Positions 40,560 to 50,770 of a stretch of DNA of 64,000 nucleotides are shown in pieces. The stretch spans positions 16,438,275-16,502,274 of the forward strand of contig JAJEKV010000010.1 in NCBI GenBank assembly GCA_021234155.1, given 5' to 3'. A program made the translations under genes and the position numbers. How positions within the stretch are numbered: the stretch's first letter is position 1; the number at the start of each line of letters is the position of its first letter. The DNA is from Isoetes taiwanensis. Lineage: Eukaryota > Streptophyta > Lycopodiopsida > Isoetales > Isoetaceae. Below the pieces are notes generated by a model. It did not search any database. It saw only the letters and a list, made by a program, of their open reading frames with translations, and had not been told where the DNA came from.

Positions 40560-40731
40560 TTCGTGTAAGCGAAAACAACTGTTTCGCTTACGCAAAGTTT
40601 CTTTCGCGTAAGCGAAACAGTTGTTTTCGCTTACGCGAAATTTTTTTTTGTTCGCGTAAGCGAAAACAAGTGTTTCGCTTACGCGAAAAAAACTTCGCGT
40701 AAGCGAAACAGTTGTTTTCGCTTACGCGAAA
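40560..40731. repeat. hAT right subterminal array of TTTCGCGTAAGCGAAA
   Basis: Eight alternating-orientation copies of the same motif as the left array, spaced 7-13 bases apart, several separated by CAGTTGTT or ACAACTG so that neighbours pair into longer hairpins. Confidence 0.9.
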
Positions 40732-41837
40732 TTTTTCCGACGCCGGAATTTTTTTAGACGTATTTTTGACGTATTAAACGTCAAATTTGTGCCGTATCAA
40801 ATGAAAAATACGTATTACGTATAAAACGTATACAGTATTGAACCTATCCCTGCCAGACACTAACTAAAGAACCTAACTCTATGATATAGATTAGATCTAG
40901 TTCTTTAGTTCTCTGTGATGTATATGGATGATGTATCTCTGTGAACTCCTTGTATTGGGAAGGGGGGTAGAGACCTGAAGCTTGGTAGTAGATGCTCCTA
41001 GATTAGCCTCTCTAGCACACAGTAGATTCGGCCTGTGTACAAGAACCACACCTGGTTGTGGGTGAAGGGGCCAGACTGGCTAAGAAGGAGGTTCGTGTTC
41101 TGACTCTTGGACGATCCCTCTGGTGTGTAAGGCCTACCGGGGATCATTGTGACTAGGTCTAATGGCTTGCCACCGAGTGCGGGCAAGGCATGGGCTCGAC
41201 ACCCGTGAAGTGTTGTTCACTTTCCAGTGGGTTCAGTCGAATAAGGGCAGTGGCCCTCTAGTCACCTTGAGTCAGCATGTAGATCTCTGGAGGGAGTGAT
41301 CCCTACCTGCCCCATCGGAACTGGGGAGATGCAACCCAGGAATAGCCCCTATGGCTATGCATCCGGCGGGCTACAGTCAGGTCCCAACACCTTTCAGCCT
41401 ACTCTGCAAAGTGTGCACAGGAGGGGCGGATGGAGTGGACAACCCTATGCCATGTTCTTATGCCAGCCAAATCCATTGCCATGAATTCTGTCTGTACTGA
41501 ACTCTGGAGACCCAAGCCGTCAGTCACCCCTTTGAGTCTGAGCCTTGGGTAGGACTCCCCATGTGTATTATGCTGATCTTGTCTATGCAGATGTTGATGT
41601 ACCACCCTTCGAGGTGGCTATGGGATGCTATTATATACTGACATGTATGTTTACGCTTCCGCAGCTAGGTAGGCCCTGAGGGAGACGGGGTAAAATGACC
41701 CCTTCACTCTTCCCACTGGGGACCCAGTACGGTCACAATGATATGTGGAGGGCCCTGTATCAGTATGGAGCTGGTATGGAGGATGAACTCCTGTTTGTAT
41801 ACGGTGCGGGCATCGTATACGAGTAGGGGACGTCACA

Positions 41838-42787
41838 ACAGCCTGCTCTTCATCAGACACATGCTCATGCATTGGCTGATAGTTAGCATCCTCAATAACA
41901 TCTTCCACATCATCTATCTCATCTTCCTTGTCCTCTTCACTCATAACATCCTGTTCATTTGGAGGCAACACATTCAAAGGTTCTACAAAGGGTAACTCTT
42001 CAACTATAGTCTTAGTCTGGGAGATAAGGCATTCTGCCTCAGATTTGGAAGGAGAAGGTAGGATATTCTACACATCAGACAAGGATACAACAATTGGTAG
42101 AACCGGCATTATACTCTCTTGTGGATCAGAGACGGTTTTGCATGGAATTTGATCAACTGGATTTGCAACATCAAGGGATTCAGTTATAGGTGCTGGAATT
42201 TGGGCTTGATAAAGGACACGTTTTGTGGACGAAAAATGCCTTTCATCAGAATACAAGGACCTCTGATCATTTGCATCAAATCCATGTCTTCTATTCTCAA
42301 AATTAGTAAAACAAGCACCAGTAGAAGGCCATTCTATAGACTTACCTTTTGTTGTAAAGAGGTTTGCAATTGGTATGTGGTCTTCATCGGGTCCATCTGG
42401 TTCTACATCTGCCTTCAAAACTTGTTCTACTTGTCTTTCCTTGTCATTTGCATTAGTTTTAGATGGGTTTACAATGAAAATTTCTGTCTTCTTCTCTGTT
42501 TTTTCAAGGCTTGCATGGCTGTCTCCTGATTCTGCCACTAAAAATCTCTCAATTTGGCCCCAATTTAATCGCATTCTATCTCCATCTGCCTCGAAATATA
42601 CTTCAAACAACTTCTTTTTAGAATCATAACCTGTAATCTCCCCTGGAAGAACAACTTCTTCTGCGAATTCAAGGTATTTTTCCCTTGCCCATTCTTCCCC
42701 AAATTCCAGGGCAGGAACCATGATCCTGTGTCCTGCTAAACCCTTAAAAAAATCATCATCATGTACTCTTCTGCGTTGGCGTCTCAT
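41838..42787 (-). pseudogene. Unidentified gene disrupted by element B
   Basis: Starts MRRQRRRVHDDDFFKGLAGH at 42787. Residues 15-85 (HRIMVPALEFGEEWA..., PGEITGYDSKKKLFEVYFEA, MRLNWGQIERFLV) have the strand-rich pattern of Tudor-like chromatin-reader domains such as the one in plant PTM proteins; this is a weak resemblance. The rest is acidic and low-complexity. A TAG at 42068 interrupts the frame, which then continues unchanged (VEELPFVEPLNVLPPNEQ; EEDKEDEIDDVEDVIEDA) until it hits the LTR edge of element B at 41837. The remainder of the gene is not on the other side of B, because B's left end is truncated. Confidence 0.55.
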
Positions 42788-43270
42788 TGCAACTAGAATG
42801 GGGTGAAATAGTGCAGGATCGGCTAAGAAAGAAATCGAAGATCATGCAGGGGTTGGGTCTTCAGCCAAACTCTGTTTCACAGAGCCAGATTTGGGGAAGA
42901 AACGGCTAATTTGGGGCTTACATCCCAGCCGTTAAATCGTGATGATGTGGCATCGCCCCAGCTGTCGGATCAAAAAGTGGCGGCCTCAGGTTCGTTCCAG
43001 CCACGCCAACTTTATCAGTGGTGGTTAGGGTCCGGATATAGAATAGAATAGAATACATTATTGTCCCTTGTGCCCTGAGGCCTCTGGACTTGTGTAGCAT
43101 GGGCGAGCTCCCTGATGGGGGCTACTAGCTCATCACGCTGTTTTTGTTGTAGCCTTTTCTGAAGGCTCACTTTTTCCTATTAATGCCGGCACCCTACTTT
43201 GTTCCGGCGTCTAGGCCGTGCAGGTGTGAGTCTATATCAAACAGCTTTAAGCTGTACATTTAGTGGGCAT

Positions 43271-44464
43271 CTATGATTTGCCTCTTGAGCAACTCATATC
43301 ATAAGCCCTTTTTGTTCGTGTGTTTCCCGATGTCTGTTCAGCATCTCTCGTATTGCGTCTGCCAGATCTCTCATTGTTTCTGTCCTTGCCATTATGGCAT
43401 GTACCGGTTGTCCCCATCTTACTCTCCTCTGTACTTTTCCCTGATGTCTGTGTATGTTGGACAACCATTGAGCATGTGGTTTTCGTCCTCTACTTCCATT
43501 CTGTCACAGACTCTGCATAGTCTGTCCTGTTTGTCTATTTTCCTCCACCTGTCCTTTTCAATTCTCAGATCATGGCACCCCATCCTGAACTTTGCTAAGG
43601 TATCTCTCTTCTGTTTCCCTAGCGTGTTATCTTGGTACATTTGTTGTCCTATCATCCGCTCTGGGTTGAATATTGACATGAGCCAGAGTGTTTTAGGTCA
43701 TGTGTGTTTCTGTAGCCATGCCCGCGTAGCTTTACCTGCCCATTCCTCATTCCATTGGCCTTCATTGATCAGTTCACTCAGATTCATCCCCATTTCTCTT
43801 GTCCATATCGCTACATCTCTAAACCACCCATTGCTTGTGGTGATGTGTGCCCTTGCTGACTTGTTGATTGCGATGCTTGCTAACTTCTCTGACTTCCCAC
43901 CTGCATTATTTCTTATGATGTATCTGACGGTCCTTTCCCATGCTCTCACTTCCATAGGTTTCTGTCCTGTTTCATACACCATAATTGTCAATGGCGTGTT
44001 TGCTTTCAGCTTGAATTCCTGTTTATGCGGTATGTCCCTAAAATACCTTCTTGTTTTTCCCACTTCTTGTCTGTTAACCCCGGTCCCCAGGCTTCTGCCC
44101 CGTACAGCTGTGTTGTGACGACTACCGTGCTGAATAGGTAGCATTTGGTTTCCCAATCTATTATTCTGTTTCTATTGCAGAAGTTTTTCATGTTGTAATA
44201 GCTTCCTATGGCTGCTTGGAATCTAGCATCCGCCCCTTTTGCCCATTTCCCTGTGCCGTGCTTATCATACCCTAGGTATTTGTACTCTGTTGCTTCTTCT
44301 AGTTCTGTCCCTAGATATTTGAACGGTTTGTGACTGTTCCTGTTACCAAAAAAGACTATTTTGGTTTTTGTGAGATTCACTGTTAGCCCTGTCTTTTCAC
44401 AGAAGATCTCCAGTAGTTTTAACAACCTGTGCATTCCTTTGTTTTTGGTGGCCATCATACCCAA
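43271..44464 (-). pseudogene. LINE ORF2 C-terminal part (RT thumb, CCHC)
   Basis: Resumes at DLGMMATKNKGMHRLLKLLE right after the split YADD, continues KYLGTELEEATEYKYLGYDK and CYLFSTVVVTTQLYGAEAWG, shifts frame near 44010 and again near 43690, and ends with KFRMGCHDLRIEKDRWRK and the CCHC motif CRVCDRMEVEDENHMLNGCP. The left Helitron boundary lies at 44468/44469. Confidence 0.8.
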
Positions 44465-45129
44465 ATCATCCTTTATTATAAAGTTTTAGTGTATGTCGTG
44501 CATAAAACCCTAAAACTTTCGACGGCCCAGATCTGATCTAAAATTTCCACGGTTGTTTTTTGTTTGCGTTCTTCAAACCCTAGCTACCCAGGATTTCCTT
44601 CGGCAGCAGCAGCTCGGATGACAGGAGCAGCAGGTCGGGGAGTTTGCAAGCTTGGGAGATCATGGCATTCGATCTTGGCAGCCTTCGCTTTCTGAACTGT
44701 TGTATATTATTCTTTCATTTTCTCCCTTCCATAGCACTCAAGAGCTTCCTTAGCCTTTCATTTTTCACTCAAGAGCTTTATTTGAATGCAGGAAGCGATG
44801 GAACTGGACATACCTTATATTCTTCAGAAGGCAGCAACGACGAATATGTTGAAGGTTCAGAGTCGACCAATTGGCTGTGATATCCGATTCTTTCATCAAC
44901 CAGGTCGGATTTGGTCTTAAGATCGGGTTTTATCTGAAGGGTTTGAGTTATGCAGAGGGTTTCTGCACAGTTTAGTCTATAGGTAAAAATAGATATCTCT
45001 GCAGAAACAAGCCCTATTGGGCCATTCCGGTAGAACCAAAACAGGTTTTCACAGCGTCTATAAAAATGCAGAGGCTATTGCAATGATTTTGAACCCTGTA
45101 TCTGATTGATGTATGCTGTAATAAGCATG

Positions 45130-46062
45130 GTAAATCCATGATGTGTTGTATACGAGGAATATGATGATTGATATTTATGTACAAGTAGGGCATCCCAAGG
45201 AGGTTCCTGGACTTTTTAAGCAAATGCCTAAGCATGATATAGTCTGCCCTGGTTATTGCAAGCAAGGATGCCTGGCAGAGGCTATCAGATTTTTTTTTTG
45301 TCACTTGGAGTATAATGATCTCAAGCTGTAGTCAACAGCGAAATATGGAAAAAGCTTTAAATTTTTAAAGCAAATGCCTAGATGGATATGATTTCTTGGA
45401 CTTTTTGACTTAATGCCTGCATGTCATTAGAGTACAATGACCTCAATTTGTACTCAACTGAGAAATATGGAAAAAGCTTTGAATTTTTCAAGCAAAAGCC
45501 TGAGAGGGACAATGATTTCTTGGACTACTTGGCTGCTACTTATGTCACAATGAAACATCTTTCAGATACATGTCTCTTACTCATGGAATGCCATGATGGT
45601 TTATTTGGAGAATGGCTGCATCAAGAAAGCCTGCAAGCTCTTCATTGTCAAGATGTAATGCTGCAGCAGAACGTGGTGTCTTGGAGCCATGATTGCAGCA
45701 CATGCACAACACTGCCAGAGGAAAGATGCACTCTAATTGCTTATGGAAATGCAAACGAAAGGTTTTATTCCCTTTTAGTAGTAATTTGTTTGCCTTAGCC
45801 ATAGTGGTTTAGTGGATTTTGATTGTCATTGATTTGCCTTCATTGCAAATTACAATTGCAATGCACCTTCTATGAAGCATTATGCCGCATCATTGGCCTA
45901 CTTGACAGGATAGGATGGTTTCGTGAAGCAAATTCTCTGATTAACAATCTGGCAATTGTATCAGATGGTACATTTTGGAGAACTTTGCTTGGTTCATGTA
46001 AAATTGTCTCGAATGCGGAATGGGGCAAACATGTTGCCCGACATGCATTTGACTTGGACTAG
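45130..46062 (+). pseudogene. Captured PPR gene fragment (PLS class, E-domain end)
   Basis: Fragments of repeats include NMMIDIYVQVGHPKEVPGLF, QMPKHDIVCPGYCKQGCLAE, QNVVSWSHDCSTCT and a C-terminal E-like segment (IIGLLDRIGWFREANSLINN; SDGTFWRTLLGSCKIVSNAE). These match plant organelle RNA-editing and processing factors with PPR repeats. Several frameshifts and two partial copies of an EYNDL-containing segment (near 45310 and 45430) show decay and internal duplication. Not translatable as one protein. Confidence 0.8.
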
Positions 46063-46731
46063 AAAATGCAAACATGCATTGCATGATATGCAATAAATTA
46101 ACTGAACTGGTTCTTGACATTTCAATCCTCTTTCCAAAGGACATGGAATTTTGGAATTTTTTGACATGGACAGCTACAAATAGTATTCGAGCAAAATGGC
46201 TATGCTGCAAAGAGAATCCATGCTCTTAGCTATTCAATTTAAAATTTGTATTTGTAGCTAATAATATCTTAGCTATTCAATTTAAAATTTGTATTTGTAG
46301 CCACAATTGAACTGTATAACAAAAACACATTCTTATTTTTCGTGGAGGATCTTTATGTTTGAAATCTTATTAATTTGTATGTATATGTCAAATGTGGCTC
46401 GGTAGGAACTAAAAGCCCTACTTAATGGACACACCTACACACTTATGAAAGCATTAAGATATGCATGTTATAGTAGGAACATAACAAATACTAATGTACA
46501 TTCATATAATAACTTTACCAAAATCCCTGCTCAATGGACACACCTACACACTTAATGAACGCGCTCAATGGACAAAATTCTAGGTAACTAAAAACAGTGC
46601 CCAGCATTGTTGTGCACCTTTTATATGTAATAAATTATTGGATCCATGTTTGTTTGTCGTAACTCATTGTCCACCAAAATATAATCTTCCATTGTTCACG
46701 TACAGGCACATGGATCCGTTCATTCTCAAAT

Positions 46732-46746
46732 CCCAGCAACGCTGGG
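46732..46746 (+). other. Helitron 3' terminal hairpin
   Basis: CCCAGC-AAC-GCTGGG stem-loop, 8 bases before the terminal CTAG; the signature that stops Helitron rolling-circle replication. Confidence 0.9.
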
Positions 46747-46754
46747 CACCATTA

Positions 46755-47609
46755 CTAGTCAGCATATAACATGATCGGTACCTTGGTTCCCCCAAGTGTA
46801 GGGGCGTCCACATCCCCTTGCTGTTCTGCTATAAAATCCTGTAGGGCATCTATATATATTCCAAACAATGTTGGTGATAAAGGGCATCCCTGTTTGACTC
46901 CTGTGTCGCAGTTTATCGCCTGTCCCTCTTCTTCTATCTTTGCATATACTTTATAGTACAATCTCGCAATTGCCCCTACCATGTCTCTCGGTGCCTGCAT
47001 GTCTATGAGCCTCTGTATGAGCTTTTCCCTTGGTACTGTGTCAAAAGCTTTTCTGAAGTCCACGAAACAACATATCACTTTCTTTCCGTGGCCCTTATTA
47101 TGCTCTATTAGTATCCGGAGAGTTACTAGATGGTCTGTTGTTGAGTGTTCTGGTCTGAAGCCTGCTTGCCCCTGTGCTCTCAGATTCCCTGCCTCCGCCC
47201 ATTGCTTTAATTTATTGTCTAGAACCTTTCCGTACCACTTTGCGAAAATGGAGCTTACCATTATTGTCCTGTAGTTTCCAGGTTCCTGTTTACTCCCCCC
47301 TTTGTGTAGGGGTATGACCCTGTTGTATGCCCATCTGTCTGGGAGCCCTGTGTGTATTATCCCATTGAATATCTCTGTCACCTGCTTTACTAAAATGGTA
47401 TCTGCACATTTTAGTACTTCCACCGTCAATCCGTATAGGTCTGGGGCCTTGTTGTTGGCCATCCCATTTAATGCTTTCATCACTTCCTGTACACTGAAGC
47501 ACGGTCGATCTATCATTTGTAGTTCAGGTATTGGTGCTGGGGATGCCCCTGTCTTATATAATTTTTCAAGGTATTTCTCCCAACCGGCTGCTCCAATGCT
47601 GCCTCTCAC
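46755..47609 (-). pseudogene. LINE ORF2 reverse transcriptase core
   Basis: Open for 284 residues: EVMKALNGMANNKAPDLYGL, WAYNRVIPLHKGGSKQEPGN, GFRPEHSTTDHLVTLRILIE, FVDFRKAFDTVPREKLIQRL and GVKQGCPLSPTLFGIYIDAL, ending LYAD, the first half of the catalytic YADD. The second Asp lies in the piece at 44464. Cleaved by the Helitron. Confidence 0.9.
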
Positions 47610-48045
47610 CTCCCCTATTCCCTTGCTTCTTTTCTTTAAATCCGCCCCAGAACTTGCGGGGGTGTTTTTTGATTAGCTTGGCCAGTCCCCATTGGTGTTG
47701 CATCAAATTCTTATTCCTCTTTGCTTTCAGTAGCCTCAGGTATATCGCTCTTTCCTTTTGATATGTTTCCTTACCTCTAAGTGCCTTGACTTTCCTTCTC
47801 TGTTCCTTGCATTCGTCATCGTACCATATTGAAGGCTTGAAGGCATTATTTTCCTTCCTCTTCCTTCTTTTCCCGAAAATTTCTAATGCTGCTTTCACTG
47901 TTATATCATTGAGCGCATCTCCATTCTCATCTGCCCTGTGTTCCTCCCATTTCCACTTTCCCATATCCTCCTTGATGGCTTGCGAACGTGTACCTTTGGT
48001 TTGTTCTGGAAATGTATTTTCAGCTTCCCCACAATCTTTCTCCAC
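47566..48045 (-). pseudogene. LINE ORF2 endonuclease-RT linker
   Basis: Basic, helical segment with FGKRRKRKENNAFKPSIWYD and DECKEQRRKVKALRGKETYQ, the usual linker between endonuclease and RT in L1-clade elements (W-[YW]-[ND]-[DE]-E-C). It overlaps the RT frame in another phase, so an indel separates them. Confidence 0.7.
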
Positions 48046-48450
48046 GTATATCTTTGTTCTTCATTTTGCAAAGGTTCCCCCACTGTAATTGTCACCGGTG
48101 CATGGGCCTATGGCTATCCCTCCTCCCAATTGGCCATTCTAGTGCCGCAATTTACGATACCATGCCTCTTGCATGTTCGTTTAGTATTATGTAATCTACT
48201 ATACTTCTCCCATGTGCGTTAAACTTGTGAATTTCCCCCGATCCCGTCCATCGCCGTGCTCCATTTGCTATGATGGTCCCCGTGGTGTCGTGCATACTTC
48301 GAACAACAGTTCCCCCTTAGCATTGATTTCGCCTTGTCCTCGGTTTATCTTTCCATTCTTTTTGATCTTCTTTGTTTGGTTCCATTGCCCATTTGTTTTG
48401 CGTCTATGCTTGTGTATTATGCTTGCTCGACCTTTGTTCTAGCATTTAGA

Positions 48451-49398
48451 TCACCAATTAGTATCATTGGTCCCCTGTTCCTTCCATTTCATCGGGGTTT
48501 CCCCTAGTTCTAACAATTCTAGTTTGTCACTACTTGGTGGATAGTATGCTATGATCAGTATTAGATCTTTTTTATTTTGTAATTGAATACTAAGTACCAT
48601 GTATCTTTTATTGACATCCGAGTGTAAAATACATGTACCATTTGCTACATTCTCCTTGACATAACAGGCTAGGCCTGCACTCCCTCTTCCCATTTTGAAA
48701 TTCTTATCTTTCCAGCAGGAAAATAGCTGGTAGCCCTCCTCCTCCGGTAGCCTCTTTATGTTGTGCTCCCATGTCTCTACTAGGCATATTATGTCACTGC
48801 TGTGTGCTCCCTGAAGCCTCTCTCCGTCGTCCCACGGGTACCTGGTGCAGTTCCAGTACCATATCTTCAGTGTCTCCTTCCTCGCAGTTGCCCTCTCGGG
48901 GTTTCTGTTTGCTCTGCTTCGTTCACCATTCTTCTCGGTCGCCCCCTGGTCCTTGCTGCCAGGATTGTGCCCGCGCTCCTGCCTGAGGGTCCTCGATTTG
49001 TGCCTTCCCCTTTTTCGTTTCTTTCTCCCTCTCTGTGTTGGCTCCCCTCGAGCACTATTGCTGTTAGTGCTCCCCCTGATATCCTTTTTTCCTGGCTTTG
49101 TGTTGGTATCAAGTATTGGGTTGATGTTCTCCTTCCCCCTTGATTCGGCTTTCCCCTGGTCCCCGCATCCCCCCTTTTGTTCTTGTCCCACCAATGATTC
49201 CCGTGTCCTCTTGTGTAGGAACACCTTGCCATTCTTGACCCCTGCCTGTATTCCTGATTGGTTTAGTTCCCTGGCTTTGGCTAGTTCCCTGTGCAACCCT
49301 TGTCGTTGCATGATTGTTAGAGCTTCCTGAACTATGATCCCATTTCTCATTTTGGAACCCGGTGCCGCGATATTCTCTCTTTGGTTGTCGGGTCTCAC
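48451..49398 (-). pseudogene. LINE ORF1 C-terminal half running into the endonuclease
   Basis: One frame of 315 residues contains an L1-ORF1p C-terminal-like segment (KMRNGIIVQEALTIMQRQGL), a long Arg/Lys/Gly-rich linker, and the start of an apurinic-type endonuclease (LKIWYWNCTRYPWDDGERLQ; SSDIICLVETWEH with the catalytic Glu; LILIIAYYPPSSDKLELL). It stops at 48451 before the GDLN and SDH motifs. In most L1 elements ORF1 and ORF2 are separate; here no stop divides them. Confidence 0.75.
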
Positions 49399-49405
49399 GA
49401 GTCGT

Positions 49406-49946
49406 TTATATCTCCTCGCCCGCCCCCTCCATTGTCACGATCGCCTTTGCTTTGACAATGGCGGCTCCGTGCTCCTTGAACACCGTCTTTATCACTTCTG
49501 CAGTAACTCGGTACGTATCCTCGTTAGGTTTCTCTGCTACCCCTATCAGCCTAACGTCATGCTTAATTCTATTCTGTTCCTCATACTCCATAATATGCGG
49601 TTTTATCCTATCAAAAGATTCCCATGCATCCAAATCAACATTTCCTTTTTCTAATTCAACCAAACCTTTTCCATATCTTGGCTTTTTCCTCTTCGATTTT
49701 GTTCATCCTGCGCTGCATCTCCTCACTTGTCTTCTCCACCCCTTCTATCCTTACGTCCATGTTGGAGATGGCTACCGTATTACGGTTGGCCGTTTCAGCT
49801 AGTGTGTTGAGAGCATCCATACGAGGGATTCTGGACTCCAGATGTCTGTCCATCTGAGCAAGAAAATCTTGGAGGTCTTGCTGACTTACCGGTACCCTTG
49901 CCATTTCTGTTTTCTTTTGCTGGCTGAGACTGCTGCTTTCCGCCAT
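49406..49946 (-). pseudogene. LINE ORF1 N-terminal half (coiled coil and RRM-like)
   Basis: Two frames: MAESSSLSQQKKTEMARVPV ... coiled coil (NMDVRIEGVEKTSEEMQRRM), stopping at 49656, and then KHDVRLIGVAEKPNEDTYRV and VIKTVFKEHGAAIVKAKAIV, the RRM-like part of L1 ORF1p, which binds RNA. One frameshift lies near 49660. Confidence 0.75.
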
Positions 49947-50349
49947 TGCTCTTGAGTTTCTTTCTGCTAGGCGCTGCTGATTGTTGCTGCTGCGAATCGC
50001 TGCTGTGCCTGTGCCCGAGACGCCGCTGCCAACTCAGTGGGAAGGGTTGGTATCCTTATTCCGTTCGGTCTATATATTGCGTTGCTGAACGGTCCTCTAA
50101 TTCAAAATTATCACCGTTAATCCCACTTTGAATTCGAAAGTATTGGGATGGCCCCCCTTAATTATTCCTACCCCCATCATTTATTTTCGTTTCGCCCATT
50201 TGGGTGTCTTTCTATGATGATTCCGCTATGATTGATCTCCTCCCGCCTTGCTGTGGGATTTGGCAGTTGTCTTTTAGTAGTCTCCCTAGGGGTTAGTTGG
50301 AAGGTCATAACCCACCTTTTTCATTGTATTTTGCTGTTCTTCCCTGTAT

Positions 50350-50770
50350 TTTTGAGTGTCTAGTGGTCCGGATACCAGTTGGTGGGTTTTTTTTCCCCTC
50401 GCTATCCTGGTGTACGGCGGAGGTGAAACCTCTCTGTCCCGTATCTTTTCCGTCCGCTTTATACTCTTTACAGTCTCGCAACATGCTTTTATGCAACTTT
50501 GCGATTTTTGTGTCTTTGTCGAGTTTATAGTGGTCCGGATTTACCAGTTGGTGGGTCTAGCCCTCGCTATCACGGTGTCGGGCGGGAGGCCGAGCCTCTC
50601 TCGTCCCGTATCTTATTCCCCGCCCCTTTTACTCTTTGGATCCTGCGATCCTCTGTTACTCATGTTTTTCGGGCTAACATGCTGATACACTTAACCAGTT
50701 GGTGGGTCTGGCCCTCGCTATACTGGTGTGCGGCGGAGGTTGAAACTCTCTGATCCGCAAACTTTATGTA
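50350..50770 (-). repeat. Three-fold ~165-bp tandem repeat at the LINE 5' side
   Basis: Units near 50362, 50529 and 50693 share ACCAGTTGGTGGGT, CCCTCGCTAT..TGGTGT, GGCGG(A)GG and CTCTCTG.CCCGTATCTT. L1 elements often carry tandem promoter monomers in the 5' untranslated region, and position upstream of ORF1 fits. A GGTCCGGATAT sequence also occurs at the LINE 3' end (43030). Confidence 0.65.

Larger units (their letters stand above)
30394..40852. mobile_element. 10.5-kb hAT transposon with a cargo block
   Basis: Ends CAGGGATAGGTTC (30394) and GAACCTATCCCTG (40852) are perfect inverted repeats, bracketed by the 8-bp duplication CCAGACAC (30386-30393 and 40853-40860). 8 bp is diagnostic for hAT, and the uninterrupted site exists in the element A LTRs. 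Both ends carry TACGTA-rich sequence and arrays of TTTCGCGTAAGCGAAA. A minus-strand hAT transposase occupies 40104-37522. The plus-strand left half carries a kinase-like gene (31784-33600), a coiled-coil/Cys-rich gene (about 33760-35160) and a block of fold-backs (35561-37134). Typical plant hATs are 3-5 kb with a single gene. Frames contain several single-base breaks, so this copy is probably inactive. Confidence 0.92.
6275..41837 (+). mobile_element. Ty3 chromovirus B, 5'-truncated and split by nested insertions
   Basis: The plus-strand pieces join end to end when the insertions are removed. Gag through reverse transcriptase covers 6275-7350; the frame resumes at the very next codon at 24331 and runs through RNase H, integrase and chromodomain to 26566. 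Next come 3' untranslated sequence, a purine tract (27442-27454) and a 3' LTR (27455-41837 minus inserts, about 1.6 kb) ending GGGGACGTCACA. The element lacks its 5' LTR, leader and start of gag. Insertions into it are D1 (7351-24326), a gag-only LTR element (27703-30022) and a hAT (30394-40852), each with its own target-site duplication. It is closely related to element A, so A serves as the reference for the missing parts. The right LTR edge lies within a minus-strand reading frame (41838 onward). Confidence 0.85.
27455..41837 (+). repeat. Element B 3' LTR, split by two insertions
   Basis: LTR pieces are 27455-27702, 30028-30393 and 40861-41837, together about 1.6 kb and homologous along their whole length to the element A 5' LTR in reverse orientation. 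It ends GGGGACGTCACA at 41837. The pre-insertion sequence of both insertion sites can be checked against the element A LTR, and both agree. Confidence 0.9.
44469..46758 (+). mobile_element. Non-autonomous Helitron carrying a PPR gene fragment
   Basis: Starts TCCTTTATTATAAAG and ends CACCATTACTAG, inserted between A (44468) and T (46759). Joining the flanks restores the LINE's YADD codons exactly. The 3' end has the diagnostic hairpin CCCAGC-AAC-GCTGGG (46732-46746) followed after eight bases by CTAG. There are no terminal inverted repeats and no target duplication, as expected for Helitrons. It lacks Rep/helicase genes. Cargo is a decayed PPR gene plus 5' sequence with ACCCTAAAAC and a TCCTTCGGCAGCAGCAGC leader. 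Confidence 0.93.
43037..50150 (-). mobile_element. L1-like LINE, interrupted by a Helitron
   Basis: Minus-strand non-LTR element. 5' region with repeated units about 50350-50770; ORF1 about 49946-49200; endonuclease 48860-48450; RT 47609-46755; RT end and C-terminal region 44464-43419; 3' end near 43037 in short (TTCTA) repeats. RT motifs FVDFRKAFDTVPR, GVKQGCPLSPTLFGIYID and LYAD/DLGMMA (split by the Helitron) and a C-terminal CRVCDRMEVEDENHMLNGCP (C-x2-C-x8-H-x4-C) are those of plant L1-clade elements. Frames shift several times in the endonuclease-RT interval, so it is dead. Exact 5' end and target duplications were not determined. Confidence 0.85.
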
